This document shows, in pieces, positions 48,104 through 59,786 of a stretch of DNA of 64,000 nt. A program made the translations under genes and the position numbers. How positions within the stretch are numbered: position 1 is the stretch's first letter; the number at the start of each line of letters is the position of its first letter. The notes beneath the pieces were generated by a model. The model saw nothing but the letters and a program-made list of their open reading frames with translations. It did no database searches and was not told the DNA's origin. This DNA is from Daucus carota subsp. sativus (Eukaryota > Streptophyta > Magnoliopsida > Apiales > Apiaceae): assembly GCF_001625215.2 (NCBI RefSeq), contig NC_030386.2, positions 40,332,796-40,396,795 of the forward strand, read 5' to 3'.

Positions 48104-49357
48104 CATGGGTACTTCATTCCACTGAATGGCTGAAACTTTTTCTCTTCAATGTTGTCTTTTGGCTTCTCTTTCTTCAAATTTACTCTGTTTTCACCTTCAT
48201 CTTAGCTGCTGAGCAGTTTGCTGCAGATACTTGTCCATCCAACCTCCTAGAAACACCGATAAAAGTTCTGAAAACTGCATCATTTTCCAAGTCTGCCGCG
48301 TCTCCAGGTTCATCCCCTGGCTTGATTATTTCAGCCTCTTTAAAATCCAGTGGTTTCTCAAACTCTAGTTCACAGTCCCTCTCAATTAATACAGATACAG
48401 CATCCTTTGGCTTCACTTGAACAATATCAATAAAATAACTCTGAGTTTCATGATTCACCCTAATAGTTTCTCCAATAGTTACACATGCAAAGTCCTTCAA
48501 AATTCTTTCCATGACCTCTTTTGGATCCGAAAGATTCATAATCAATTCAGTACTATGTGGTTGTATCTTTAAGGATGTAGCGACCTGCATAGTCGATGTT
48601 TACAAGCTGGCCAGGTTGTAATGTCAAATGACTCATCATCCAGTTAGGAAGATACACATGACTCTCCTCTCCAGTCTCCACTGAACTCCAGAACCCCGCA
48701 GTGTGAAACTTTTCCTAGGAAAGGGTTTGTGATCGTAAAAGTCATGGGGTATTTGATTTTCTTCATCGATAGGAGTCCATCAAGAGCCGAAGCAGGCATT
48801 ATGATTTTGTTACCATCTTTACATTGATACTTGTTTTTCTGGGAGAATGGATAACATCGATAGGTGAAGCCAGGCTTTGATGCATCATCACCAGATCTTG
48901 ATGCACGTCGAGATCTTGATTTTCTGGCCATAAAGAGAAATTTAGAGATTGACTTTCCAGAATATTTTCTGCCCATAGAAAATATTCGAGAAATCGATTT
49001 TCTAGATTTCTTAGCCATCAAAGAGGATCGAGAAATCGATAGGAGTCCATCAAGAGCGGCAGCAGGGACTATATACTTGTTTATGCAGAAGAATGGATAA
49101 CATTGATAGGTGAAGCCAGGTTTTGATTTATTACCAGCTGTTGATGAAGAAGATGCCATGGACCAGAATCGAGAAAGATGTACTCGTATACGCTTGATTG
49201 TATCAGGGCATTGGATACTTTCCACTGATCTGAGTGCATTAAGAGCCGAAGTTGGCATTGCAATTCTATTGCGAGCTTTTGATGAAGAAGATGCACGTCG
49301 AGAAATCGGTTTTCTAGCCATGGAAGAAAATCGAGAAAGATGTACTGGGATATGCAT
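48104..49357 (-). pseudogene. UFD1-like pseudogene with repeated N-terminus
   Basis: Second UFD1-like copy, broken at least three times. The first frame (49357 to 48644) ends soon after SHCGVLEFSG. The homologous EESHVYLPNWMMSHLTLQPG continues in another frame; then SLKIQPHSTEL to KMKVKTE is in a third; a stop then separates the family-typical tail EEKKFQPFSGMKYP (about 48107-48150). Upstream of the usual start, the open frame carries two extra partial copies of the N-terminal module: NRIAMPTSALNALRS, and KPGFTYQCYPFFCINKYIVP with AALDGLLS. These come before the complete one (KPGFTYRCYPFSQKNKYQC, KIIMPASALDGLLS). Short ISR-x-FSM-type repeats lie between. It is related to the intact copy at 41508-42356. 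Confidence 0.85.
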
Positions 49358-50209
49358 GATTGCAGTTGGGTTTACTTCTTGTCTGAGAACTTTGTGAATT
49401 TATAATCGCAGTTTTCCAAAGGGAAACATAATCCGATTAGTATTTTGTATGCGTACTTGGTATAATTGACCGATAATCTGAAAATAGAACCTATTTGGAT
49501 GGTCTTGCCGCTTAACCAAATCCTAATCTCAACTACTTTTTGATATCATCATCCACCTGATTAAAAAAAAGATACTCGAAAATTTGAGACCATAGTATTA
49601 AATAGTTAGACATAATTAGACAATTTGAAGCCTTACCGGACTCAAGGTCGGTGATTTCGAAAGTCATGGGAGACATAATTAGAATCGTTTTTTTATAGTG
49701 GCGACTGTATACACAGATTAGGTGTAGAACTGCAGATTATGGTGATGCGTTCTTAAATCCGATGAGGAACAAGACATTCTTTCCGAAATCAAGCAGGACT
49801 ACCAAGTTGTACATATACTAATGATAGATTTATCTTGCATTCTGGAAAGATACAGTTTTCCGGAGGAAAAGAACACCGCCATAATGCCTAAGTTACTGTG
49901 ACGAACTTGATTATGTGAGCTAGCTGTTTGAATTACCTCTAATATGATAACGATGAGATTGCAGGCAACGATACTCAGTGTTAACCATATGTTCACCAAA
50001 ATATTAAGCTGTCCTGTCCTACTACCAAAAAATGTATATATAGTAATCTTGTGTCTAAAAACAGCCTTATAGGGATTTGAAGGTAAGAAAGAACGAATTG
50101 ACTCGATATAGGAGGCCAGCAGAGGCCGCTATACAAATATATGAATATTTGCTTTTCAAATATACATTGATTACATATTTTGATGGGGATGATGAGGAAA
50201 GAAAGAACA
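49358..50209. other. Spacer between UFD1-like copy and thioredoxin gene
   Basis: No coding feature is supported. The portion next to 50209 should hold the 3' UTR of the WCRKC thioredoxin gene. Confidence 0.5.
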
Positions 50210-51940
50210 TCATACATACTTTTTGATCATTTCTCGGACTTCTTCAAGAACAAGCCAAGCTTTATGCCCTCCTATGACTTCCTCTTTCATCTCTCCATCC
50301 TTCCATATCTGCAACAAATAGTTTTGTTACATATTAGACCTATAACTCGATCTCTATCTCAAAAACTTTACTTGTTTCAAGATGTCAGCTGTGGTCTAAC
50401 TCACCTGAATTGTTGGCATTTTCTGAGAGAAGAGTCACAAAAAAATTAACTCAGTATTAGAAAGAAATTGACTACTACAATTTGTAAGTGAATTTTTTAG
50501 GAAAGGAAGTACGGAGGGAATACTTACTGAAACGTTGCCACGCTTTACAAGAGATTGAGGGACTTTGTTGACATCCACAAAGTAGAATTTTAATCTGCCC
50601 CAACAAACAAAAAAAAAAATATCAACATATCATACTCATACATTAACAGATACATGTCTTGAAGTTATTAGCTTATGTATGCCAAGATTAGCAATGATCC
50701 CCCATCGGGCAACAGAACTCGAGTTTATATTGGTAAGTTTGATGTGCTAGCTATTAAAAGTGCAATTAGCTTATAGTCTAATACCCAGTGGCGAAACAAG
50801 GATTTCAAAACAGCCGGGGCCGAAACAACAGACCCTTAATTTTTTTAAGTTAGCAAGGGCTCATAATCATTTTCCATCTGATTTTTACACTAAAACTCGT
50901 GACTTATAAACCAAATTCTCTATAAATTTCTGAATGCCATACAGGGCTATAGCCTAGGCTGACCACTCCGGTTCTGCCCCTTTGATATGTTGAGAACCAT
51001 TCCCTCTAAAACCTTAAGGTGTTAGAGGAGGCCCCTTTATGGATCTTATACTTTAACACTCCCCCTCACTCGAAATCCCATTATTTGGGTTGAAGAGTGG
51101 ATCATGGGCGCCCATCTTTGGGGTATAAATTGCCTTCATGTCCATTTTAAATTGTGAGAATATTGGGGGGTGGCAGGGGCTCGAACCCGAGACCTCCCGC
51201 AAACCTGAGCTCTGATACCATGTTGAGAACCATTCCCTCTAAAACCTTAAGGTGTTAGAGGAGGCCCCTTTATGGATCTTATACTTTAACATGATACATA
51301 TGTATCTTCATGAATCATTCATGCAAATGAATACCTAAAGTGTAAACAATTAAAGCAAACATCCACACAATAATTATAGAGACTCTCTGCATGGAGATCG
51401 AAGGATAAACTTACTTAGTATCAAACTCTGCAGCCAATTTTTCGAGTTTAGGCTTTATATAAATGCATTTTCTACACCAAGTAGCCATCCTATGTAAGAA
51501 CCAAATTGAACACCACGTCAATCTCTATCCACCACCAAATCCAAAAAATCAATCCAACAAATTCTTCAACATCAGCAAAATCTTATTATCAACAAAACAA
51601 ACTTACAAATACAGTGAGAGTGAGAAAGTTCATACCAGTCAATGACAATGGGCTGACAATGATCAGTGGCCTTGTCCAAGATTTGGTCCAAGTGATCAGA
51701 ATCAGTAACGGGCTCCATTTCTACAGACTGAGGCCTTGACAAGTCTGGAAAAAAAGAATTGGCTCTGCAATCTCTGTTTGCAATTTTCTTGCAGTCACTG
51801 TCTTTTCTTTGATCAAAACCAAACCTTAAAGACTTTGAAGTATTCAAGAAACTCCCAGCACTCCAGAGCTGTTGGTTCTGGTCTTTAGGACTGTAGGTTT
51901 CTCGGTATAGAATGTGAGAATTTGGTGCTAATATTGACAT
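50210..51940 (-). CDS. WCRKC1: Thioredoxin-like protein, WCRKC type, plastid
   Basis: Atypical plant thioredoxin; the WCRKC group is targeted to plastids. Five exons: 51940-51636, 51489-51415, 50594-50528, 50422-50405 and 50308-50210 (TGA), giving 187 residues in one frame. The first about 85 residues are basic and serine-rich with no acidic start, as for a transit peptide. The thioredoxin fold follows: [20 protein letters not shown] carries the active-site WCRKC in place of WCGPC. Next come [24 protein letters not shown] (with the cis-proline of MPT) and [16 protein letters not shown]. Exon 4 has only 18 bases. Intron 2 holds a small retroelement. It could equally be the WCRKC2 paralogue. 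Confidence 0.92.
50988..51291 (-). mobile_element. SMART-type miniature LTR retrotransposon
   Basis: Two 71-bp direct repeats, identical by eye, at 50988-51058 and 51221-51291. Read on the minus strand each begins TGTTAAAG and ends TCTCAACA. The primer-binding site TGGTATCAGAGC lies at 51220-51209 on the minus strand directly inside the 5' LTR. The 5-bp TGATA flanks the element at 50983-50987 and 51292-51296. The total of 304 bp and LTRs near 70 bp match SMART elements. It has no coding capacity and lies in intron 2 of the thioredoxin gene, in the gene's own direction. Confidence 0.95.
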
Positions 51941-53000
51941 TTCCAGCTTCTTTGTTCTTCAAGAAGTGACAGGAGGAGATAGATATTTATGTGGAAATGA
52001 ACTTTTATCAAGTAAACAAATTTTTATATATATTTTATCTTATTAAATCTTTCTTGGTTTGCTGTATAGAAATTAGAAAGTGAAGAGATAGGGAGTGGGA
52101 GCTTATCCAGAAGCTGAGTTGGAAATTCATCCAAAAATAATAGTAATACAAAAGGAGCATTTTGGAGACTAACAAGGCCAAGTTGCAGCCCAGATCTCAT
52201 TAAGAGTCCAGAAGACAAGTGGGCTGATTGTTAACAGATCCAGTGGATCATAATGTCCAGGCCCAAGACTCAAACATATAGCTACCACGCATAAGAGGAT
52301 AAGTTTTTGTCTAGCTGATCTTTAGGACAGAGGAACATGAATCATGGTCACACAAAGATCTGTGGGTCTGCATATTTCTGAATAATATTGTTTTTTTCTC
52401 TTTAATCTACTAATGTTCTGTAAAAATTATAGGAGCTGAGGTTGTACAGTATGTCGGTGGAAGAAGCTTGTTGACACATTGCATGGTTGGAAGAATTAAA
52501 TGGGAATAATGCAAGCATTCCCCACCCAACTCCCCACTCCATTCAAGTACGAGATATATCTGCAAGCCGCGTGTTTTTCGAGCCGATCAGCTCCTAATTT
52601 TAATATAAAGTTAAAAGAATAAACTGCAGAGTAAAGTTCCCAAGATTAGTCACAAGAGTAAAGGTTACAAAGTATGTGCTGGTTGTAGCTGGTGAAGCTA
52701 AGTGTTGCCACACAATTTGTGTAACATACACGTGGATGCGTGTGGTATAAGTAGTAGTATTCATTTTATAAATTAAATAAAAGAATTATGGTTGGTTTTC
52801 TGCCACTACTGGTTGTCAATAAAACTGAGCTCCTTTAAAAAATAAGTTAAATTTCCACTGATAAGTGGTACCCCTTCTGTGCGGTTCTGGTCTCAGGAGA
52901 GAGTGATCTTTAGGACTTGGGAGTTATTTTACTCTTTTTTTAGTCGGTGTTCACTCGTATTAGCTAGTATTATCCCTTTCTTTTTGGAGGCAAAAAATAT
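51941..53000. other. Divergent intergenic region
   Basis: It lies between the thioredoxin gene (-) and the TBL gene (+) and should hold both promoters. No open frame of interest was found. Confidence 0.5.
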
Positions 53001-53004
53001 TTGT

Positions 53005-53680
53005 TCAGAGAATTTTATTTCCGTCTAATATATTAATATTAGATTTGGTCTTCAAATAATATTTTTTTTCATATTAGTTAAAATCACTTGCTTCAGAGAA
53101 GTTCATGCAATTTTATTTCGGTTTAACATGTTAGATTTGAAGTCCAATTATTATTTCACATCGTTATATTAAAAAATAATTTTATTTCCATCTAGTATGT
53201 TAGATTAGTTTAAATTATATTTTTGTTCATATCAGCTAAAATCACTCTTTATCGTTCGAGACAAGATACCGGTTCAACTAGTTTTATTTCCATGTCACAT
53301 GTTAGATTCAGAATCCAAATATTATTTTATATTACTCCCCCATTTCAATTTACATGTCCACTTTCAAGAATAATTTTGTTTCAAATTAGTTGTCCACTTC
53401 AACTTTCAATGCAAAATCATATTTCCAAAGTCAATTCTACTCCACATATCTCTTATTTATATTTGCTAGATCAATCTCACTCCATATATTTTGATCATTT
53501 AATGCAATTAATTTGTAAACAATCATTTTTCTTAAACTGTGTGATTTTTTTTAAAGTGGACATCTAATTTGAAACGGAGGGAGTATTATATTTGAAAATA
53601 TATGTATAGGATACTGTTTCAAACAACCTATTTCAGTCTAACATATTGGGTTTGGTCCCAAAATAATAATTTAAATATTT
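53005..53680. repeat. Diverged tandem repeat upstream of TBL gene
   Basis: A block reading roughly TTTTATTTC.GTCTAACATGT, then TAGATTTG..TCCAAATAATATT, recurs about five times, starting near 53010, 53112, 53181, 53281 and 53628. The spacing is about 70-100 bp. The fourth copy is interrupted by the Stowaway element at 53335-53583. Confidence 0.65.
53335..53583. mobile_element. Stowaway-type MITE
   Basis: The left arm CTCCCCCATTTCAATTTACA and right arm ..ATTTGAAACGGAGGGAG are inverted, with TGTCCACTTT / AAAGTGGACA inside. TA lies on each side (53333-53334, 53584-53585). It is about 340 bp upstream of the TBL start codon. Confidence 0.9.
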
Positions 53681-53921
53681 ATGTTAAAAAGGAAAACAAC
53701 CAACCGTTATTACCATCTCCAGCCATCCCATGCTGACAAGCATCTTCCACTAGTATTCACTAAAACTGTCATCTTTTAAATTTTGTATAATGCAATTCTA
53801 TTTCTATGTAAAATACACACAAACAAATACTGCTCTCTGTTCTCTCTTTTGTAGAGAAGGCCTTTGAGGAGTTGCTAACACTGAAGCTTGAGGGATCTGC
53901 AGAAGCTGTTCATAATTTCAA

Positions 53922-56470
53922 ATGGCAGATACAGCAAAGCTATATTCACCAAGAAATGAGCTCAAATCTCTATTTTATTTTTCAAGAACCAAAAAATCTG
54001 TGTTTTTAACTTATGTTTTCACTTTTTCTTTCATTCTTTTCACTCTTTTCTTGGCCTTTAATCCCAACCCTGCAAATTCTTACTCTTCTTCTACAATTTG
54101 GTTCAAGAACATCTTTAATGGCCTCACATCTTCATATCAAAATGTAAGTACTTTTTCTGCAAATACTTCACAAATACTTGTCCATAATTCTACTGTTCTT
54201 GAGCAAGAACCATTAATTGTGAAAACCCAGAATCTGAATTTTGAACTTGATGGAAAAGTTGGAAACTTTACACAAAATGTTACTATTGAGCCTTCAGAAG
54301 TTAAAAATGGGACTCAAAATGAAGGGTTGCTTCATAAAGCTGGAATCTTTAAGCCAAATATAACCACAATTGAGGTTCCACAATCTGAGGAAGAGGTGAA
54401 AAATCAGACCCTTAAGAAAGGCTTGGTTGATAGAGCTGCAATCTCGGAGCAAAGCTCAGGAGAGTTGAATAAAAATGTGAGTTCAGCAGAGGAACTTACA
54501 GGGCATGGAGATGAAAGAACTGAAGAAAAAGGGGTGGTCACCAATTTAAGTACTTCTTTATTAGAGAAAGAAAGAAAAGAGGTTCTTTCTGGTGATTCGG
54601 AGAAATCGAAAACTGATAAGATGATGGAGGAGCTGATGAATTGTGATCTTTTTGATGGAGAGTGGGTGAAAGACGATTCATATCCATTGTATAAACCTGG
54701 TTCTTGTTCACTAATTGATGAACAATTCAATTGTTTTCGTAATAGTAGGCCTGATCAAGAATATCAGCAGTACAAATGGAAGCCAAAGGGTTGCACATTA
54801 CCAAGGTTTGTGACTGAAACAATATTACTTTAATTTGTAAATTTGTCATTTTGCTGTCAAAACTCGATATGCCGTGTTCTGTTTTAAGGTATCTGTATAG
54901 GAGTGTGGTACAAATTTTTTTACTCAATAATCTTAAAATAGAACTCATTAGAGAATTAGTATTTGTAATGAGTATGTTAAACGTAAAGATGCTGATCAGT
55001 TTCTTAAAAAAGCATTTATAGATTTACGAGACATGAATGCTGATGAATTATCATGTGTTAGTAGGTTAGATGGAAGAAATATGTTGGAATTGCTGAGAGG
55101 AAAACGATTGGTTTTTGTCGGCGATTCACTCAACAGAAACATGTGGGAGTCTTTGATATGTATCCTGAAAAACTTCGTAAAAGATCCAAGCAAAGTTTAT
55201 GAAGCATCTGGCAAGCGTCAATTCCGATCTGATCCTCATTTTTCCTTTGTATTCAAGGTCAGTTATTTGGTAGATTGACCTTCTCTTGATAATTTCTTGA
55301 GTTATTTCCAATACTACAGCTAAGTGAGCTTTGTGACTGAGTTTTAGTGAAAAATATTATATGTTATTGCCAGGATTATGACTTCACCGTAGAGTTCTTT
55401 GTATCTCCGTTCTTAGTTCAAGAATGGCAACTGCGAGAAAAAAACGGATCAGCGCATGAAACACTTCGGATTGACAGAATGTGGATACCAGCAGTCAGAT
55501 ATAAAACTGCAGACATTATTATCTTTAACACTGGACATTGGTGGACGCATCCAAAAACTTCCCAAGGGTAATCCTAGACCTATTCTTATACAAAGATGTG
55601 TTAGTATTCAGTATTATTCTGATTAGTAATTACTGCAATAAGTTCAAATGTTGAGCTTCAACTGCAAAATTAAGTAAGGATATGAATGTCGCAGGAAAGA
55701 CTACTACCAAGAAGGAACACGTGTTCATCGTGAACTAAATGTTATGGAGGCGTTCCGAAAAGCTTTGACCACATGGTCGAGATGGGTGGATGCTAATGTA
55801 AATCCGGATAAATCGCTAGTTTTCTTCAGAGGCTACTCTGCCTCTCATTTCAGGTAACTACATAACTTCTATTATTATCATAGAAAATGAGAGCTGAAAA
55901 AACTAGGGCCATTGCCGGTTTGCTGCAGTGTCATGTTTCAATTAATATAATTTTGTAAAAGATTGAGAACAAGAAAATGGTAAAAAATAATCATTCCCCA
56001 CAAAATCATTGTTTAACACAAGTGTTTACATTAATTTCATCACATATGATCCCATGTGCAATGTAATGGCATTATTTTTCGACTTAAATAACTGTGATCG
56101 AATGTCTTGTTGCTGCAGCGGGGGGCAATGGAATTCAGGGGGACAGTGTGATAATGAATCAGAGCCGATAAAGAATGACCAATATCTCACAGAGTATCCG
56201 CCAATGATGAAAGTCCTTGAGCAAGTACTGCAAAAAATGAAAACTCCAGTTTCGTACTTGAACATTACAAGATTGACTGATTATAGAAAAGATGGTCATC
56301 CGTCAGTGTATAGGAAGCAACAAATGTCGTCCAAGAACAACCGACAAAATTTGGCAATCCAAGACTGCAGCCACTGGTGCCTCCCGGGCGTACCAGATTT
56401 ATGGAATGAGCTTTTATATGCAGAACTGTTGGTAAAACAATACCAGAAGCAACAACGGAAAACGCCGTAG
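53922..56470 (+). CDS. Trichome birefringence-like (TBL) O-acetyltransferase
   Basis: Golgi type II membrane protein of the TBL/DUF231 family, whose members O-acetylate cell-wall polysaccharides. Five exons: 53922-54805, 55065-55257, 55374-55567, 55695-55853 and 56119-56470 (TAG), giving 593 residues. One membrane segment lies at about residues 26-46 ([20 protein letters not shown]). A long serine/asparagine-rich stem with many N-glycosylation sites follows to about 235. The PMR5N domain runs from about 240 ([20 protein letters not shown]). The GDS motif is in [15 protein letters not shown] and the DxxH motif in [18 protein letters not shown]. The long stem resembles TBR and TBL2 more than short TBLs; substrate is unknown. 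Confidence 0.95.
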
Positions 56471-57346
56471 GTAAAAATATTACAACACATAACATTGCCC
56501 CCGTGTGGAGTCCTTGATAAGTAACTTACAAGTTAAAATACGCGTACATTTTCTTCGTCGTTTTAAAGAGAATTAGCACAAACAGGCATCCTGAAGAAGA
56601 TCAGATTGAAGGGTGTATTTTTTTTCCTTATTACAGAGAAATGACAGCAAATGAAGGTTGTTCTTTGTTTAGTGTACAGTGTAAATCTTCAACCATACAC
56701 TATGTAAGTGATGAAATGTAAACAATTATTGAAATTATTGTGCTCATGTGATGCTACTTTTGTCTGATCATTGTGCTCCTTTTGTTGAAATTATTGAAAT
56801 GTAAAATCCTGAATTTTGTATCAATTAGAGGTTACGAGTGAACTAAATTATAGCCGTGTCCAGGTCTTAGTCGAAATCAAGTATATTTTGTTGATTCTGA
56901 AACTTAGAAATTTTAATTATCTTGTACACAAATCTTGTTTATCTATAGCAAGGACACCCGTTTCATGCATATATGCTGCAAGATGCAACATGGTAAGTGC
57001 AAGACATGAGAGATTGGAGTAAGTTGGAAGCAATGAGAATCTCAATAATTTGACCATCTCCCTTTTCACTTTTTCTTTATTTAAAGAATGTGTTAAAATA
57101 GCTCAGCATTCTCCAAATATACGACTTTTTAGGTGTGACAGGCCGAATGTTATGGATCGTAATACCTTAATTAATTTGCCCTCTTGTGTTGTGGAGTCTT
57201 CTTCCACAAGAGCATTGCAGCGGACTATAAAGTTGTATGACACTCATCATGTGCCCCCAGTCCATTTGTGTATTGCTTCATTATTATATTTAAACATTTA
57301 TTCTATGTGACAAGCATTTTAAATTTAGCAATTATATTAGGAGTTA
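56471..57346. other. TBL 3' flank and spacer
   Basis: The 3' UTR probably runs to about 56720-56810, where AATGTAAAC / AAATGTAAAATCC stretches occur. Beyond it no gene is supported; the open frame at 57050-57310 has no recognisable family or splice context. Confidence 0.5.
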
Positions 57347-57650
57347 CTCCCTCCGTCCCTTTTTATCTGTCCATTTTGTAAAAAAACCCACATACCAAGG
57401 AATAATTGATTGTATGAACTTTTTCATTAAACACCTCTAATTAATATCTTGAAAATGGTGGAATACCACTACTTTATGTCTTGAAAACATGAATTCAACC
57501 AAGTTTTAAATAAGTCAAGTCTTGAAAATTGAAATTATGGAGATATATTTGAAAAACTATCATTAAATTAGTTTTGAAAGTATAAATGGACAGATAAATA
57601 GGGACAAATTTTTACTTCCAAAGTGGACAGATAAATAGGGACGGAGGGAG
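57347..57650. mobile_element. Stowaway-type MITE with duplicated right end
   Basis: The ends CTCCCTCCGTCCCTTTTTAT and ATAAATAGGGACGGAGGGAG are inverted and TA-flanked. TGGACAGATAAATAGGGAC occurs twice near the right end (about 57587 and 57625), so the terminus has been partly duplicated. Confidence 0.9.
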
Positions 57651-57804
57651 TATTTCGGACTACTATAATTAACTCCATGTCCCTATTTACTCCCTCCTTC
57701 CCCGTGTTTTTGAAAAATTAGGTAATTTAAAAAGTTGTTAGTTGCATTTGTTTCTTATCTACCCCGGATAATTATGTTATTATTGAATTAAATTGAATTT
57801 GTGT

Positions 57805-57911
57805 TAAGGGAGTCGTCCCAGGTCCTGGGTTCGACCCTGGCTCACCTCGAGAGTTTAGTAGAACAGATACTCATTTGTAAGGCTATAAGCCATATTTGTC
57901 AAAAAAAAAAA
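57805..57911 (+). mobile_element. SINE, 5'-truncated, with poly(A) tail
   Basis: GGTTCGACCC at about 57829 matches a tRNA-type Pol III B box. The element ends in an A-run at 57899-57911. The 16-bp TAAATTGAATTTGTGT flanks it exactly at 57789-57804 and 57912-57927, the mark of target-primed retroposition. No A box is visible before the B box, so it appears truncated at the 5' end. Confidence 0.88.
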
Positions 57912-57927
57912 TAAATTGAATTTGTGT

Positions 57928-58889
57928 GTATATGGATATTAAACAAGCATTAGAAATTGTAGTTGAAGTTAATTTAGGAAAAAATGTTCAAAAACTTAAT
58001 TTGAAAAAAATAAAGGAACAAGTATTTGGGGATAATTTCTTTTCGAAAAGGGAGAAATGTGAAAGAGGAAAATATAACCCAAACTATTTGTCTTTCTTCT
58101 CAAAATAATTTTTGTATAATTTTTCAAAGAATATACTTGAACTACAATTTCTTATGCTTGGCTAATATGCATGCAACACAATTTAAGTCACCGTAATTAT
58201 TAAAGACAAATAATAACAATTTTTTAACATGAGTTTTTTTTTTTTGAAAAAAAAAACATGAGTGTTTTTTAAAAAATAACTCGTAAAAAGAACAGGAGAG
58301 TTCCCTCCATCCCAAATTAGATGACCTCACTTTAGGCACACAATTTAAAGTTCATTGACCACATAGCTACATGTTTTTTTTTTTAAATTTTAGTTTTTCA
58401 AATAAAAATTAAAATATGAAATTTTCATTTACAAACGAAAAAACAGAAAAATAAATTTTGAAAGTAGACGGTCAATGCATCTAGTGGACAAAGTTAACTA
58501 TCTCATCTAATCTGAGATAGAAGCAGGAATGTCTAGTTTTTGTAGTTATTCCTACTTCCCATATTTCCAAATTCCGTTACTATTTTAGTTTTTCATATGA
58601 TTTAATTCATTATACTACTTGCAATAAAGTCGTGCCCTGGAAAACAAGAGAGGATTAGTGAGTAGGCCGGATTCTGGAACAAATTAAATGCGAACTGTAC
58701 ATGTTATCTCAGCAAGTCCATTTCTCGGGGTGGGCTCTTCGAGTAGATGAGAACTCATATGTTTCACTTTAATGGCCTGCTCCAGTTGCTTTCAATCTCT
58801 ACGTCTTCAGGAATTCATCAGTTTCTATGTATAAAATTTATCAATCTACCAACTCAATTTTTGTACTGGAATAATCGATCGTCCAAATA
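57928..58889. other. AT-rich spacer
   Basis: A decayed MITE-like pair may lie at about 58303-58525 (CCCTCCATCCCAAATTAGATGA and CTCATCTAATCTGAGATAG). No gene is supported. Confidence 0.45.
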
Positions 58890-59119
58890 CTCCCTCTATT
58901 TTGAAATATAGGTCGTTTGATTATTTAGCACGCAATTCTAAATCCTTTGATCGTATAGTTAAAATTATTATTTTTAATTTTTTTTTGAATAAAAATATAT
59001 GATTAATATTATAATTTGAGAAAAGAAAATTTTAAAAATAACAATTTTAATTAAGCGGTCAAAAGACTTAGAATTGTGTGCCATAAAGTCAAGCGACCTA
59101 AATTTCAAAACAAAGGGAG
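58890..59119. mobile_element. Stowaway-type MITE
   Basis: The left arm CTCCCTCTATTTTGAAATAT and right arm AATTTCAAAACAAAGGGAG are inverted, TA on both sides. GGTCGTTTGA / TCAAGCGACC and GCACGCAATTCTAA / TTAGAATTGTGTGC also pair. Confidence 0.88.
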
Positions 59120-59786
59120 TATACAAGTAGAAGATAAATCTAAAATTTACAAACTTTTTTTTTTTTTAAACCAAAATTTACAAACTTATTATTACAATTC
59201 TTATTTTACTCTGCCGATAAATAAACTTAAATTTAAACACTACCGGAGATCACCCCTACCGGGTCTTATGTTAATGGGCTTTTGGGTGATCGTCAAAGCA
59301 ATAGCTAACGGAGAAGTCCATGGTTGTTGGGTTTTGGTGTAAACGGGAGTAAAAAGGACAGGCTCAAATTCAGAAGAGTCCTTTTGGAATTGGAACAAGT
59401 CTCTAACGGGAAAAATAAACACGACCAAACGGGCTGGACGTCGATTCCCAACATAGACCAAATTAAAAATATCTCTGGTGGGAAGGTTGGCTGTGTTTTG
59501 GCTATAAAAATTTATGGGCTTGAATATTTTATTCATAACATTATGTAACATATTTATAAGTTTAATTTTTCGACATAAAAAGTAGAATTTGATAAGTTAA
59601 AAATTCTAATATTTTTTAGTGAATTTTTATTTTTGAAATTTGATTTTAGAGAAATATAAAAAATCACTTAAAAGGTATTCTATAATTTTTTTCATGATAT
59701 TAATATTTATTATAGTACCCAATAAATCATAAATATCAAAGAATATCCAACAAATAAATTTAATAATTTTCTTAAATTCTACTGTA
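59120..59786. other. Spacer without a supported gene
   Basis: An open frame at 59324-59548 shows no recognisable domain. The sequence is otherwise AT-rich. Confidence 0.5.

Noticed and set aside
57805-57911. A functional tRNA gene
   Set aside because: Only a B-box-like motif is present; there is no A box, no cloverleaf, and it has a poly(A) tail and target duplication.
59240-59551. 103-codon minus-strand open frame
   Set aside because: No family resemblance, overlapped by another frame on the plus strand and no promoter or splice evidence.
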